A stretch of 54,846 nt of DNA from an uncultured Lachnospiraceae bacterium (GTDB lineage: Bacteria > Bacillota > Clostridia > Lachnospirales > Lachnospiraceae), in the NCBI GenBank assembly GCA_947648875.1, contig CANSPM010000026.1:1-54846 (forward strand). Reading direction: 5' to 3'. Below, piece by piece: positions 43,431 through 52,287 of this stretch. The translations under genes were made by a program, and so were the position numbers. Numbering within the stretch: position 1 is the stretch's first letter; the number at the start of each line of letters is the position of its first letter. The notes below the pieces were generated by a model. The model was not told where the DNA came from, did no database searches, and saw only the letters and a list, made by a program, of their open reading frames with translations.

Positions 43431-44345
43431 TTATTCACTCTTTGCCATCTCTGCAGCCACCACTGCCGCCAGGGCGATGGAATTTACTTTGGTCTCAAAA
43501 GTATCGGAACGGCTGGTCAGAATGACAGGCACCTTTGTCCCTGTCAGGATACATCCGTTTTCAGCCTTGGTCATATGTACAATCGTCTTATATACATTGT
43601 TTCCCGCGTGAATATCCGAGAACAGCAGAATATCCGCGTCACCCTGGATCTTGCGGTCTGTAGCTCCCTTGTGTTTGGCCGCCTCGGGATCAATGGCCAG
43701 ATCCAGAGACAGGGGGCCGTCCACGATACATCCCGTAATCTCTCCCGCCTCGTTCATCCGGGTCAGTTCGGCGGCATCCACAGTTACGGGCATCTTGGGA
43801 TTTACCACCTCCACGGCCGCCAGCGGAGCTACCTTGGGGCAATCCACGCCGCAGGCTTTCGCCACAGGCACCGTGTTGTTGATAATATGTATCTTATCCT
43901 CCAAAGTAGGATAAGTGATAAACGCCACGTCCGTCAAAAACAGCAGCTGCGGAATACCGGGCACCTCAAACACGGCCACGTGGGACAGGGGATTTCCCGT
44001 GCGCAGACCCACTTCCTTGTCCAGCACACTCTTCAGGAAATTCTTGGTGTCCACCAAACCCTTCATGTACATATCCACCACACCGTCATGGGCCAGCTTT
44101 ACCGCTTTCAGCGCCGCCTGGGTCATATCCGGCTCGTCTATAATCTGATAATCGCTCAGATCCATTTGCATCTCTGCCGCAATCTCACGGATTCTGGCCT
44201 CGTCCCCCACCAGAATGGCATCCGCGATGCCCCTCTTTTTAGCCTCCCACACCGCATGCAGCACTGCCTCATCCTGGGCAGCTGCCACAGCCATCTTTTT
44301 CATGCTGCACTGGTTTACCTTTTCGATAATATCATCGAATCTCAT
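43431..44345 (-). CDS. ptb: Phosphate butyryltransferase
   Basis: 304 residues from MRFDDIIEKV; GGAAAGGAAG lies 6 nt upstream, while the frame extends to 44504 without a ribosome site. Exchanges CoA for phosphate to give butyryl phosphate, the substrate of Buk. Motifs: LVDTKNFLKSVLDKEVGLR, THVAVFEVP-like (LSHVAVFEVPG), and the C-terminal ILLFSDIHAGNNVYKTI and GTKVPVILTSRSD. The pair indicates butyrate formation by the kinase route, not butyryl-CoA:acetate CoA-transferase. Confidence 0.94.
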   Translation of the reverse strand: MRFDDIIEKVNQCSMKKMAVAAAQDEAVLHAVWEAKKRGIADAILVGDEARIREIAAEMQMDLSDYQIIDEPDMTQAALKAVKLAHDGVVDMYMKGLVDTKNFLKSVLDKEVGLRTGNPLSHVAVFEVPGIPQLLFLTDVAFITYPTLEDKIHIINNTVPVAKACGVDCPKVAPLAAVEVVNPKMPVTVDAAELTRMNEAGEITGCIVDGPLSLDLAIDPEAAKHKGATDRKIQGDADILLFSDIHAGNNVYKTIVHMTKAENGCILTGTKVPVILTSRSDTFETKVNSIALAAVVAAEMAKSE

Positions 44346-44475
44346 CTGCGCTTCCTTTCCTGCGGCCTTTCGTCCGGGAGCAGCATACGCCGCTGCTCCA
44401 ACCGCAATCCCGTTTTCATTTTGCTTTCCTTGCGGTAAATCCGCCCTATTTGGCGTCCTCACCGCCATCGTTAAA

Positions 44476-44504
44476 ATAATAACACAGCAAATTGGGAAAT
44501 GCAA
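44476..44504 (-). promoter_or_regulatory. sigma-A promoter of ptb-buk
   Basis: Minus strand TTGCAT (plus 44499-44504), 17-nt spacer, TATTAT (plus 44476-44481), about 125 nt before the ptb start codon. Confidence 0.65.
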
Positions 44505-44529
44505 TACCGGTTTCGGCGCAAAAGAGCAG

Positions 44530-44552
44530 AAAAAGGGCTGTCACAACAGCCC
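44530..44552 (-). terminator. Terminator overlapping the end of the HAD gene
   Basis: GGGCTGT / ACAGCCC stem with a 4-nt loop and, on the minus strand, TTTTT. It overlaps the stop codon of the HAD gene and isolates it from ptb. Confidence 0.75.
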
Positions 44553-45185
44553 CATGATGTCATCCAGTCTTTTTACTTTGGCATATAACAATTTTTCCAG
44601 TTCCGGTTCCGGATCCGTCTGATCCGGAACCATCACCACCCGGCAGCCCGCCCGGCAGGCACTGAGCACACCGTTGGGGGAGTCTTCTACCGCCATGCAG
44701 TCTCGGGGACGCCGGCCCAGCTGCTCACAGGCGTAGAGATAGATGTCAGGGGAGGGTTTTCCCTCCTTTACCATGGCGGCGGAGATGACCTGATCAAAAT
44801 AGTCCCGAATCTCCAGCCCCCCCAGATATTTTTCCGTCCTCTGCAAGTCTGTGGCAGTGGCAACCGCGCTGCGGATTCCCTGTCTCTTAAGCCAGTTCAG
44901 CAGTTCCAACGCGCCGGGCTTAAGTTCTATGCCTTCCCTGTCCAGCCGCTCCTCCATCAGCGCTTTGCGCCGCTCCCGCACCGCATGGTAATCCAGTCGG
45001 GGGCCGAACATTTCCCGCAGCCGCGCCGGCGCGAAAGGGCGCCCCAGACTTCGCATGGACAGCGCCTGCTCGTCCGTCATCTCATACCCAAACTCTCTCA
45101 GAGCCATGGGCCAGAAGATCCGATAATACTTTTCCGTGTCAATTAAAGTGCCGTCCATATCAAAAATTACGGTGTCGATCCGCAT
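44541..45185 (-). CDS. HAD-superfamily hydrolase (beta-phosphoglucomutase/PgmB type)
   Basis: 214 residues from MRIDTVIFDM; GGAGGAGGA lies 6 nt upstream. Motif I FDMDGTLIDTE (nucleophile and acid Asp), motif II SAVATAT, motif III KEGKPSPDIYLYA and motif IV VEDSPNG mark a Rossmann phosphatase or mutase of the subgroup with a helical cap. The substrate is not clear; sugar phosphate phosphatase or mutase. It is transcribed alone between two larger gene groups. Confidence 0.85.
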   Translation of the reverse strand: MRIDTVIFDMDGTLIDTEKYYRIFWPMALREFGYEMTDEQALSMRSLGRPFAPARLREMFGPRLDYHAVRERRKALMEERLDREGIELKPGALELLNWLKRQGIRSAVATATDLQRTEKYLGGLEIRDYFDQVISAAMVKEGKPSPDIYLYACEQLGRRPRDCMAVEDSPNGVLSACRAGCRVVMVPDQTDPEPELEKLLYAKVKRLDDIMGLL

Positions 45186-45408
45186 ATAAATCCTCCTCCT
45201 TCTCAACGGCATTCGCTATTGAGACATACTACACGCAACGACATACGGGATTTCACCTTAGCCTTGCCAAAACATACGCAGGTGATTCCCAGTTGCCACT
45301 CTTTATTATAATCCCTTTCAAGGATAAAGTCAGCACCGTTTTTTACAATTCCCCGGGCAAAACAGGGAGCGCTTTGTGCGCGAAACGAACCGTTGAATCC
45401 ACACGCCG

Positions 45409-45431
45409 GGAGCTGACCATACTTCAGCTCC
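45409..45431. other. Hairpin after the GLUG-repeat protein gene
   Basis: GGAGCTGA / TCAGCTCC perfect 8-bp stem with a 7-nt loop, 12 nt past the stop codon of the GLUG gene. No T-run on either strand, so a processing or stability element is as likely as a terminator. Confidence 0.4.
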
Positions 45432-45442
45432 GCAGCATAGAT

Positions 45443-48400
45443 TCAGTTTTCTGAGGCGGCTGTTTCTTTTTCGCCCTGATCGTCCTCGCGCTTCTCTTCC
45501 GCCTTCTTCCCCCCAAAGACATCCCCGGCGCGTCCACGTTTCCCGCGCTTCACCAGCGCGCGGACTGTCACAAACAATACCGCCAGCACTGCGGCGGCGC
45601 CCAGAATATAATACCTCACAGGAATCCGGGGGGATACCTCAACCACCTGGAAGCTGTCCGGACGCTCCAAATCAAACACTACATAGCTGCCCATTTCCCT
45701 GCTGTCTATAGCATTGCCCCTTCCCTCCTGCCACAGCCGGATCTCATAATGCTCCGGCAACAGACTCCGGTGCAGCCGCACGCTCACCGGCTGGTCATAA
45801 AGTCCGTTCGCGGTGCGGATCTGCAAATGCCGGACATTGTTTTCATCCTCCGTAATCTCCAGTACATCCTCCGGGAAGAAGCGCCCTTCCACCAAAATTG
45901 CCGCCTGATCCGCCGCCCCTTCCAGGGCGCCGGAGGGCAATACGGTAATCCACTTGGTATACTTCGCGGCCAGCACCTGGCTCTCCGTGATATGGCTGTA
46001 GTCAATCTCCGGCCATTGTCCGTAGCAGCCTTCTTTTTCAGGCAACTCCGGCAGCTGGTCCGTTTCCAGCGCGCTGCCATAGGGAACCTGCATGGCTCCC
46101 ACATCCTCCTGTAGTTCTCCATCCTCATCCAGTACTACAAAATGCAGAGTAAGCAGCCGAAATTCTTCCGGCAGTCCTTCCCGCGCCGAAAACGCCTCAT
46201 ATGTCAGCGGAATCGCGCCGCCCCCATATCCTATGCCGTCTATTCCGGCCATATCGGCGCTCACATAGCAGTTGTCATACAGTATACCTTCTTCCCGCAG
46301 ATCTCCTGCAATGGCGCCCCGTTTTTCCCCTTCGCCCTCCAGATTATTCATAGCATCGCAGTAATAAATTTCACTGCCCATGCCCGCAATACCGCCCACA
46401 TAGCTTTTGCCCTCCAAAAATCCGGTGCTGAAACAGCTGCGGATGGTGTAATCCGAACTGCCCGCGATACCGCCCACATAGCTGCCTCCGGTACTCTGGA
46501 TATTCGCGTAGGACTCGCAGGACACTATGGCGCCGAAATCTGCCTTGCCCGCTATGCCGCCCACATAATTTCTCTTGGCTGTGATCCGTCCCTCGTTGCG
46601 GCTCTCCCGCACCACGGCCTTAATGCTCTCCTGTATACTCAGACTCTCCACACCCGTGAAAGTAATATCATCCTCCGGGTCCAAGTCATGTTCCGTGGCG
46701 ATCTGTCCCACAATTCCGCCCACATTGGTATCGGCCTCCACCAGTCCCCGGTTCAGACACAGGGTAATCTTGCCCTGCTGGAAACTGGCTGTATCATACC
46801 ACTTTTCCGTCACCGCGTCTCCGGTCCGCACCGTCTCATTTTCCAGACCGGACTCTCCCTGAGAGTCTCCTGAAACGGGCTGGCTCTCCGATTCCGGCCC
46901 CCCGGCCCCTATATTCTCAATACCCTCACTGGCGGCTTCGTCCGATGTGTCATTGACGGTAATTCCCTCATAGCTGAAAAGATCATCCCGGATCTCGCTG
47001 ATCAAGCGCCGCAGTTTCCGGGCCTGCGCCGCCAAGGCATCCACATCCCCGTCCATCGCACCCTGCGCGGCGTCCAGCGTATCCGTCAACTGGGAAAGCC
47101 GGTCCATGGCAGCCTTAAGTTCCTGGTTGAAGATCTCCAGATTGTTTGATACCTGGCCGTTTTGCTGGGAGGTTGTATCCGTTATCTTATGCAGATGATT
47201 GCTGGTGCTGTCCGCAAAATTGGACAGGGCGTCACGATACTCCTTTGTATATTCCGACGGCTCCCAGTCCGGTTTGTTCCAGTCTTCCGGTCTATCCCAG
47301 TCAGGACGGTCATTCCCGCTGACAGAGTTTATGTCGTCACGCCAGTTTTCCAGCTGATCGCCCGGGCTCTCGCGGTCAGCCTCCCGGCCATCTTCTGCCT
47401 GCCCCTCCTTTTCCGTCCGGTTTTCCTCGGATTCCCGCTTCTCCTCCTCTTTCTGCTTTTCATTGATGGCTTTGAGATCATCGGAAAGGCGGTCAAAATC
47501 ATTGGAAATACCAGAGACTTCCTGATTATATACATGCCACAGATCATTGGTAATGTTCAACAGATTCGTGGTGGCAGTGGACACGTTCCGCAGATTGGCG
47601 TTCAGCTGCCGGGTAATGGCGGTGGCCTGGTCCCCGTAAAAACTTAAGTGGTCGTAACTGTCCTCCAGCATATCCAGAAAAATATCCGTCTCCCGGTCCA
47701 ACTCATCCAACTTACTGTCAATATATTCCACCTCCATAAATGGCTCCATCTGCCCGGTGATGCCGCCCACATCCTTCCTGCCCAGCACATGTCCGGTGTT
47801 GGTGCAGTTCTGGATATAGCCCTGATGCAGCCGCCCCACGATACCGCCGGTATTATACCCCACATGCGCGTAACCCACCGTCCCCATATTTGTGCAGTAA
47901 TAGATCTTGCCGTCACTGATTCCCGCGATGCCCCCTGTATCCATATGGGCATCCAGCTTTACGCCCGAGGATGCCTCCTCCAGGTTCTCCACCGTGAAAT
48001 CCTCCAGATCATAGACCATGTCGTTGGTATAAATATTGATATTTCCCCTGTTGGTACAGTTGTTCAGTGTGCCGTGGTTGCTGCCCACAATACCGCCGCT
48101 GCGGCGGTTTCCCAGCACGGTCACATTGGCCGCGCAGCTGCGAATCTCACCGCTCTCCTCGTTGACGCCGGCGATACCGCCCACTTCCTCCTCACCTTCC
48201 AAAACACCCGAGACCTTACAATTCACGATACTGCCATAGTTGCGTCCCGCCAGAATACCCGCCTGACAACTGCTGCCCTGGGGCAGCACTCTGGCCTGGG
48301 ACACTTCCAGATTCTGCACCACCGCCCCCCTCTGCAGGTAGCGAAACAGCCCCAGCTGCGAACCCTCCTGCTGAATTGTCAAGCCGCTGACGGTATGTCC

Positions 48401-48796
48401 CTGTCCGTCAAAAATTCCCCCAAATACCGGGATGATCAGCTCCCTGCCGCCCAGATCCAGGTCCTTATCCAGCAGCACGCGTTTATCCCCTGACCATTCG
48501 TCATAGACGCAGGCATCTGCCAGATCCTGTAGTTCCTCCACACTTGTGATATGTAGAATCTCATACGGTTCTGTGGCGTACCCCTCCTGATACGCGCCGC
48601 TTATATATTCTTCATAAGTGGTGGAAGGTTCCTCTTTGGCCAGCACCGGCTGCAATTCCGTTACTGCCAGCGCAAGGGAAAGGACGGCGGCGGCCATGGG
48701 GCGATACCGCCTGCTCCGCCCTTTGTTGTATGTGTTTCGCCCGCTGCTCTGCCCCCATATATACTTTAATAAAATGTTATCAGCCTTCCTGCCCAT
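45443..48796 (-). CDS. Large surface protein with split GLUG repeats and a coiled-coil insert
   Basis: 1117 residues from MGRKADNILL; the ATG overlaps the stop of the MMPL gene by 17 nt and follows GGAGGACGGCC. A signal peptide (h-region residues 34-47, cleavage near VLA-KEE, 53) is followed by a beta-helical GLUG block with five GGIxG motifs (about 125-355). Next is a 330-residue coiled-coil/acidic insert (about 360-690, heptads such as LDRETDIFLDMLED, an EEEKRESEENRTEKE stretch and a Pro/Asp/Trp-rich linker), then four more GGIxG motifs (about 700-870). A beta domain and one transmembrane helix (about 1062-1081) come next, with a basic/acidic cytosolic tail. It should be anchored in the membrane and face outward. 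No sortase motif. Function unknown. Confidence 0.75.
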   Translation of the reverse strand: MGRKADNILLKYIWGQSSGRNTYNKGRSRRYRPMAAAVLSLALAVTELQPVLAKEEPSTTYEEYISGAYQEGYATEPYEILHITSVEELQDLADACVYDEWSGDKRVLLDKDLDLGGRELIIPVFGGIFDGQGHTVSGLTIQQEGSQLGLFRYLQRGAVVQNLEVSQARVLPQGSSCQAGILAGRNYGSIVNCKVSGVLEGEEEVGGIAGVNEESGEIRSCAANVTVLGNRRSGGIVGSNHGTLNNCTNRGNINIYTNDMVYDLEDFTVENLEEASSGVKLDAHMDTGGIAGISDGKIYYCTNMGTVGYAHVGYNTGGIVGRLHQGYIQNCTNTGHVLGRKDVGGITGQMEPFMEVEYIDSKLDELDRETDIFLDMLEDSYDHLSFYGDQATAITRQLNANLRNVSTATTNLLNITNDLWHVYNQEVSGISNDFDRLSDDLKAINEKQKEEEKRESEENRTEKEGQAEDGREADRESPGDQLENWRDDINSVSGNDRPDWDRPEDWNKPDWEPSEYTKEYRDALSNFADSTSNHLHKITDTTSQQNGQVSNNLEIFNQELKAAMDRLSQLTDTLDAAQGAMDGDVDALAAQARKLRRLISEIRDDLFSYEGITVNDTSDEAASEGIENIGAGGPESESQPVSGDSQGESGLENETVRTGDAVTEKWYDTASFQQGKITLCLNRGLVEADTNVGGIVGQIATEHDLDPEDDITFTGVESLSIQESIKAVVRESRNEGRITAKRNYVGGIAGKADFGAIVSCESYANIQSTGGSYVGGIAGSSDYTIRSCFSTGFLEGKSYVGGIAGMGSEIYYCDAMNNLEGEGEKRGAIAGDLREEGILYDNCYVSADMAGIDGIGYGGGAIPLTYEAFSAREGLPEEFRLLTLHFVVLDEDGELQEDVGAMQVPYGSALETDQLPELPEKEGCYGQWPEIDYSHITESQVLAAKYTKWITVLPSGALEGAADQAAILVEGRFFPEDVLEITEDENNVRHLQIRTANGLYDQPVSVRLHRSLLPEHYEIRLWQEGRGNAIDSREMGSYVVFDLERPDSFQVVEVSPRIPVRYYILGAAAVLAVLFVTVRALVKRGKRGRAGDVFGGKKAEEKREDDQGEKETAASEN

Positions 48797-51260
48797 GGCC
48801 GTCCTCCTCTCTGTACTCCAGCAGTTCCCGGGCATTCTCATACATGTCTTTGGCCCGGATCACCGCCCCCATCTCACCGTCGATAACCCCGGTGAAGTCG
48901 CCTTCGATCACACCGTTTACATACCCTTTGATATGTCCAGTCATGCGGATGCGTCCGCTGGTGGGCAGGGGCTTTGTCACTTCCCGTTTCAGTGTAAACG
49001 CCGTCTTTTCTATAATAATATCTCCCAACAGCAGTGTCTGGGGCAGTACCAGCAGTACCATGACAATGGATGTCAATGTGCCTCTTCCCAGGGCCAGACC
49101 GATGGCGGCCACAACCGCGTTGGTGGAAATATTGTTGATGATAAAGCCCGCCGCCACCAGCATGGAGCCGCTGGTAACAATGGTGGGAAACGCCTGGTTC
49201 AAGGTCAGCACAATGGCTTCCTTGATGGACATATAACTCTTAAGTTCCATATATCGACTGGTAATTACAATGGCATAGTCTATGGTTGCACCCATCTGAA
49301 TGGCCGACACCACCAGATACCCCAAAAAATACACCGGCTCCTGCTGCAAGTAGGGCAGGGAGAAATTCACCCATATACTGCCCTGAATCGTCAGTACCAG
49401 CAAAACCGGCAGCCCTGCCGACTGGAAGGTGAACAACAGGATTATCATAACAAACACCGCTGTCAGCACCGTTATAATCACATTGTCCGTGCTGAAGGAA
49501 TCACTGAGATCCTTGTTGCTGGTGGAGGTCCCCACCAGATAGATGTCCTCCAGGTCATAGTATTTTGCCACCGTTTGCCGGATTTCCTCCAGCGCCTCGT
49601 AAGTGGCTTCCCCCTCCGAAGGCACATTCAGTTCCAACACAAACCGGCTGTAGTCCTCCCCCAGCAACTGATCCTGGGCGATACAGATCTGAGAGTGGGC
49701 GTCCCCCAGCGTCTCCTCCAGATCCTGGTCCAGCGTAATGTTCCCGCTTTCCTTCTGCTCATATATATACAGGAAAATATCAATCAAAGGCACCTCATAC
49801 TCGCTGATGCCGTTCACTACAGCCCCCAGATTGCTGTCGCTCACGGCGTAGGCCGTATACAAAAGCTCCGCCACCTCCACTTCCATATCAATCAGCTCGG
49901 AAAATGCCCTTGGTGTCAGCAGCTGGGTCAGCATATAACCGTCCATAGCCTCGATATTGGCCAGCCCCATGACGGAGTCCACACAGCCCAGATTTTCCAG
50001 CGCCCCCAAAGCCCTGGCCTCCTGCTCATAATCACCGTTGGGCACTAACACCGCCAGCTGGTTGATACTCCCAAACTCCTGATTTACCATGGAAGCGGAA
50101 AACCTGTTTTCGCTCATGGTCTTGGCCTCCAGACTGTTTACATCGTACACATAGGCCGCGCGGCTGGAAAAATAAAAGGCGGCAAGCAGACCCAGAATCA
50201 GCAGAGGCGGCACAATAAACCGGGTTGCGACACAAAATTTTCCCACTGCCGTAATACTGGGCACAAAACTCCTGTGATGGGTCTTGTCGATGGCCTTGGA
50301 GAAATTCAACAGCAGACCGGGCATCAGGAAAAACACTGTCACCAGACTCAGCACAATGGCCTTGGCCAGAATAATACCCATATCATAGCCGATCCTGAAC
50401 TGCATGAACATCATGGCAATCATACCGGACACCGTAGTCAGGGAGCTGGAAGAAATTTCCGGTATCGCTTTGCTCAGAGCCACAATCACTGCCTCCCTGG
50501 CATCCTTATCCTCGTGCTCTTCCATAAAACGGTGCGCCAAAATGATGGCATAATCCACAGCCAGCGCCAGCTGTAACACCACCGCAATGGAGTTTGTTAC
50601 AAAACTGATGGTTCCAAAAAGGAAGTTGGTTCCCTTGTTCAGGATTGCCGCCGCGATAAAAGTCATCAGATACACAGGAATCTCCGCGTATGTGGTGGAA
50701 GTAAAGAGCAGCACCGCCACAATAACCACCCCCGCCAGCAGCAGTATCATGACCATATCCTTATCCAGGTCCGCCGCGTCCCGTTCCTCCTGACCGATAT
50801 CGGAAGTGTAGTAAACGTCATAGTCTGACAGAGACTCCAGCACCGCCGCCAAATATGCCTTGGTACTCTCCTGTTTCGCCTCCCCTTCAAATGTAACCGC
50901 AAACAACGCCTCCATATCATGGTAACTCTCCTGGGAGTCCCCGAAGTCCAACATGCTGACTCCTTCCATCTCCTCGATCTGCCGGGCCAGTTCCTCCGCC
51001 TCCTCAAAGGTGACATTGCATACCATAATTCTGGCTGTCCCATATGTAATAAACTGCTCGCTCATCCGATCCATGCCCTGGCGCGTCTCCGTGTCGTCGG
51101 ACAGATAAGTGGTCAGATCATTGTTTACTCTTACCTTGTTCATGGAGATCAGACTGAAAATAATCAGCAGAATAAAAACCAGGTAAAAACCTTTCCTTTT
51201 ATCTACAATCATTGTAGCCAGCTTCATCATAAAGGAATTGTCTTTCTGCTCTTTTTCCAT
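48780..51260 (-). CDS. MMPL/RND-family transporter with a C-terminal beta-solenoid-like tail
   Basis: 826 residues from MEKEQKDNSF. Two pseudo-repeats of about 400 residues, each with an extracytoplasmic domain (residues about 45-190 and 410-600) and five to six membrane helices, give about twelve helices. The first sterol-sensing-like region contains LALAVDYAIILAHRFMEEH and SSSLTTVSGMIAMMFMQF; the second has QMGATIDYAIVITSRYMELK and SGSMLVAAGF. The last 75 or so residues form a glycine-patterned tail (GHIKG...GVIEG...GVIDG). Substrates of such proteins are lipids, glycolipids or peptides. It is the first gene of the operon under a candidate TetR operator, and it overlaps the GLUG gene. Confidence 0.88.
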   Translation of the reverse strand: MEKEQKDNSFMMKLATMIVDKRKGFYLVFILLIIFSLISMNKVRVNNDLTTYLSDDTETRQGMDRMSEQFITYGTARIMVCNVTFEEAEELARQIEEMEGVSMLDFGDSQESYHDMEALFAVTFEGEAKQESTKAYLAAVLESLSDYDVYYTSDIGQEERDAADLDKDMVMILLLAGVVIVAVLLFTSTTYAEIPVYLMTFIAAAILNKGTNFLFGTISFVTNSIAVVLQLALAVDYAIILAHRFMEEHEDKDAREAVIVALSKAIPEISSSSLTTVSGMIAMMFMQFRIGYDMGIILAKAIVLSLVTVFFLMPGLLLNFSKAIDKTHHRSFVPSITAVGKFCVATRFIVPPLLILGLLAAFYFSSRAAYVYDVNSLEAKTMSENRFSASMVNQEFGSINQLAVLVPNGDYEQEARALGALENLGCVDSVMGLANIEAMDGYMLTQLLTPRAFSELIDMEVEVAELLYTAYAVSDSNLGAVVNGISEYEVPLIDIFLYIYEQKESGNITLDQDLEETLGDAHSQICIAQDQLLGEDYSRFVLELNVPSEGEATYEALEEIRQTVAKYYDLEDIYLVGTSTSNKDLSDSFSTDNVIITVLTAVFVMIILLFTFQSAGLPVLLVLTIQGSIWVNFSLPYLQQEPVYFLGYLVVSAIQMGATIDYAIVITSRYMELKSYMSIKEAIVLTLNQAFPTIVTSGSMLVAAGFIINNISTNAVVAAIGLALGRGTLTSIVMVLLVLPQTLLLGDIIIEKTAFTLKREVTKPLPTSGRIRMTGHIKGYVNGVIEGDFTGVIDGEMGAVIRAKDMYENARELLEYREEDGHGQEG

Positions 51261-51321
51261 AATGGTATTCCCCCGTTTCCTCTTACATGACAAAAGTTTA
51301 TTAGTTGATTTAAGTTTTTTT

Positions 51322-51381
51322 ATCAACAATAGTTGATTTTCTTTACGGGAGTAATTATAATAGATATACAGAAAAAGGCAA
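51322..51381 (-). promoter_or_regulatory. Promoter of the MMPL operon with a candidate TetR operator
   Basis: Minus strand TTGCCT (plus 51376-51381), 16-nt spacer, TATAAT (plus 51354-51359). Beyond the start point, ATCAAC-AATA-GTTGAT (51322-51337) is a perfect inverted repeat, with a further GTTGAT half-site at 51304-51309. This is a likely binding site for the adjacent TetR protein. Confidence 0.6.
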
Positions 51382-51502
51382 TATTCAAAATTATTTAGAA
51401 TGTGCATTTTTAAACATCTGTTGGAAAACTGTCGATTTTTGGCAGAAATTTTATAATTTGTTTAGAACTTCGCAATATTGCCTTTATGAATGACGGCAGG
51501 AG
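51382..51502. other. AT-rich divergent region between the MMPL operon and the TetR gene
   Basis: About 120 bp, AT-rich, with GCAATATTGC (51472-51481), a palindrome whose sequence GGCAATATT recurs at 51377. No clear promoter for the TetR gene is visible on the plus strand. No gene. Confidence 0.5.
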
Positions 51503-51550
51503 AGTGGCAAGTCACCTCGATATTATATGTATTGGCCAATCCCTGTGTAC
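51503..51550 (-). repeat. Intergenic palindromic element, copy C (one end only)
   Basis: Reverse orientation of copy A: GTACACAGGGATTGG...CAATAC (51529-51550), 17 nt, CTTGCCACT (51503-51511). The distance equals that of copy A and the end matches at 21 of 22 positions. The rest of the element is not recognisable. It lies just upstream of the TetR gene. Confidence 0.6.
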
Positions 51551-51586
51551 TAAAAGGAAGTATCACAATCGCAGAGAGGAGAACGT

Positions 51587-52165
51587 ATGACACAGGAAAA
51601 AATGGACCGCCGGGTCCGCCGCACCAAAACCCTGTTGCTACAGGGGCTGATTCAGTTGATGGAGGAAAAGGATATCAAAGATATTTCTGTTAAGGAATTG
51701 TCCGATCTGGCGGATATCAACCGCGGCACGTTTTATCTGCACTACAGCGATGTATACGATATGCTGGGTAAAATAGAGGAAGAACTGTTTCGGGAGTTCA
51801 ATGAAATTCTGGAGCGGGATCTGGCCATGGACGGCACCGGCCCTGTGATCTCCAAACCCGTGCTTCTCGATCTATTTATCTTTCTGGACCATAACCGCGC
51901 TCTGGCCCGGGTATTGATCGGTCCTCACGGAGACATGGCTTTCGTGAACCGGCTGAAAGATCTAGTAAAAGAAAAACTCCGCTTATTGATGAACAATGCA
52001 GAGCGCTCTGTGGAACATTTTGAGTATTTCTATTCCTTTATGGTCTCCGGCTGCATCGGCGTCATCGAGTGCTGGCTGAATCAGCAGTCTCCGGTCTCCC
52101 CGGAGAAAATCGCAGGCTATTGCAGCGCCATGCTACAGGGAGGACTGCCAGCGGCTGTTCAGTAA
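51587..52165 (+). CDS. TetR/AcrR-family transcriptional regulator
   Basis: 192 residues. N-terminal helix-turn-helix (about residues 12-58, LLLQGLIQLMEEKDIKDISVKELSDLADINRGTFYLHY), then a ligand-binding region of the TetR C-terminal type found in clostridial regulators (LDLFIFLDHNRALARVLIGPHGDMAF). AGAGAGGAGAACGT precedes the ATG. It is divergent from the MMPL/GLUG operon, which it probably represses. The palindrome at 51322-51337 is the best operator candidate. Confidence 0.88.
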   Translation: MTQEKMDRRVRRTKTLLLQGLIQLMEEKDIKDISVKELSDLADINRGTFYLHYSDVYDMLGKIEEELFREFNEILERDLAMDGTGPVISKPVLLDLFIFLDHNRALARVLIGPHGDMAFVNRLKDLVKEKLRLLMNNAERSVEHFEYFYSFMVSGCIGVIECWLNQQSPVSPEKIAGYCSAMLQGGLPAAVQ

Positions 52166-52225
52166 TACTGTCAGGCCAGGCTGGCCGCCTGCTCTGTTTC
52201 ATTGCCACAAAAGCCGGAGAGAAAC

Positions 52226-52257
52226 AATAGAATCCCCACTCTGGTAAAGTTCTGTTG
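52226..52257 (-). repeat. Copy 3 of the small ATAGAAT hairpin repeat (diverged)
   Basis: AATAGAATCCCCACTCTGGT then AAAGTTCTGTTG. Shares the first ten bases and then about half of the remaining positions with copy 2 read on the opposite strand. It is the weakest of the three and lies after the TetR gene. Confidence 0.35.
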
Positions 52258-52287
52258 TCATGAATCAGGGAAATCCCCCTGTAAACG

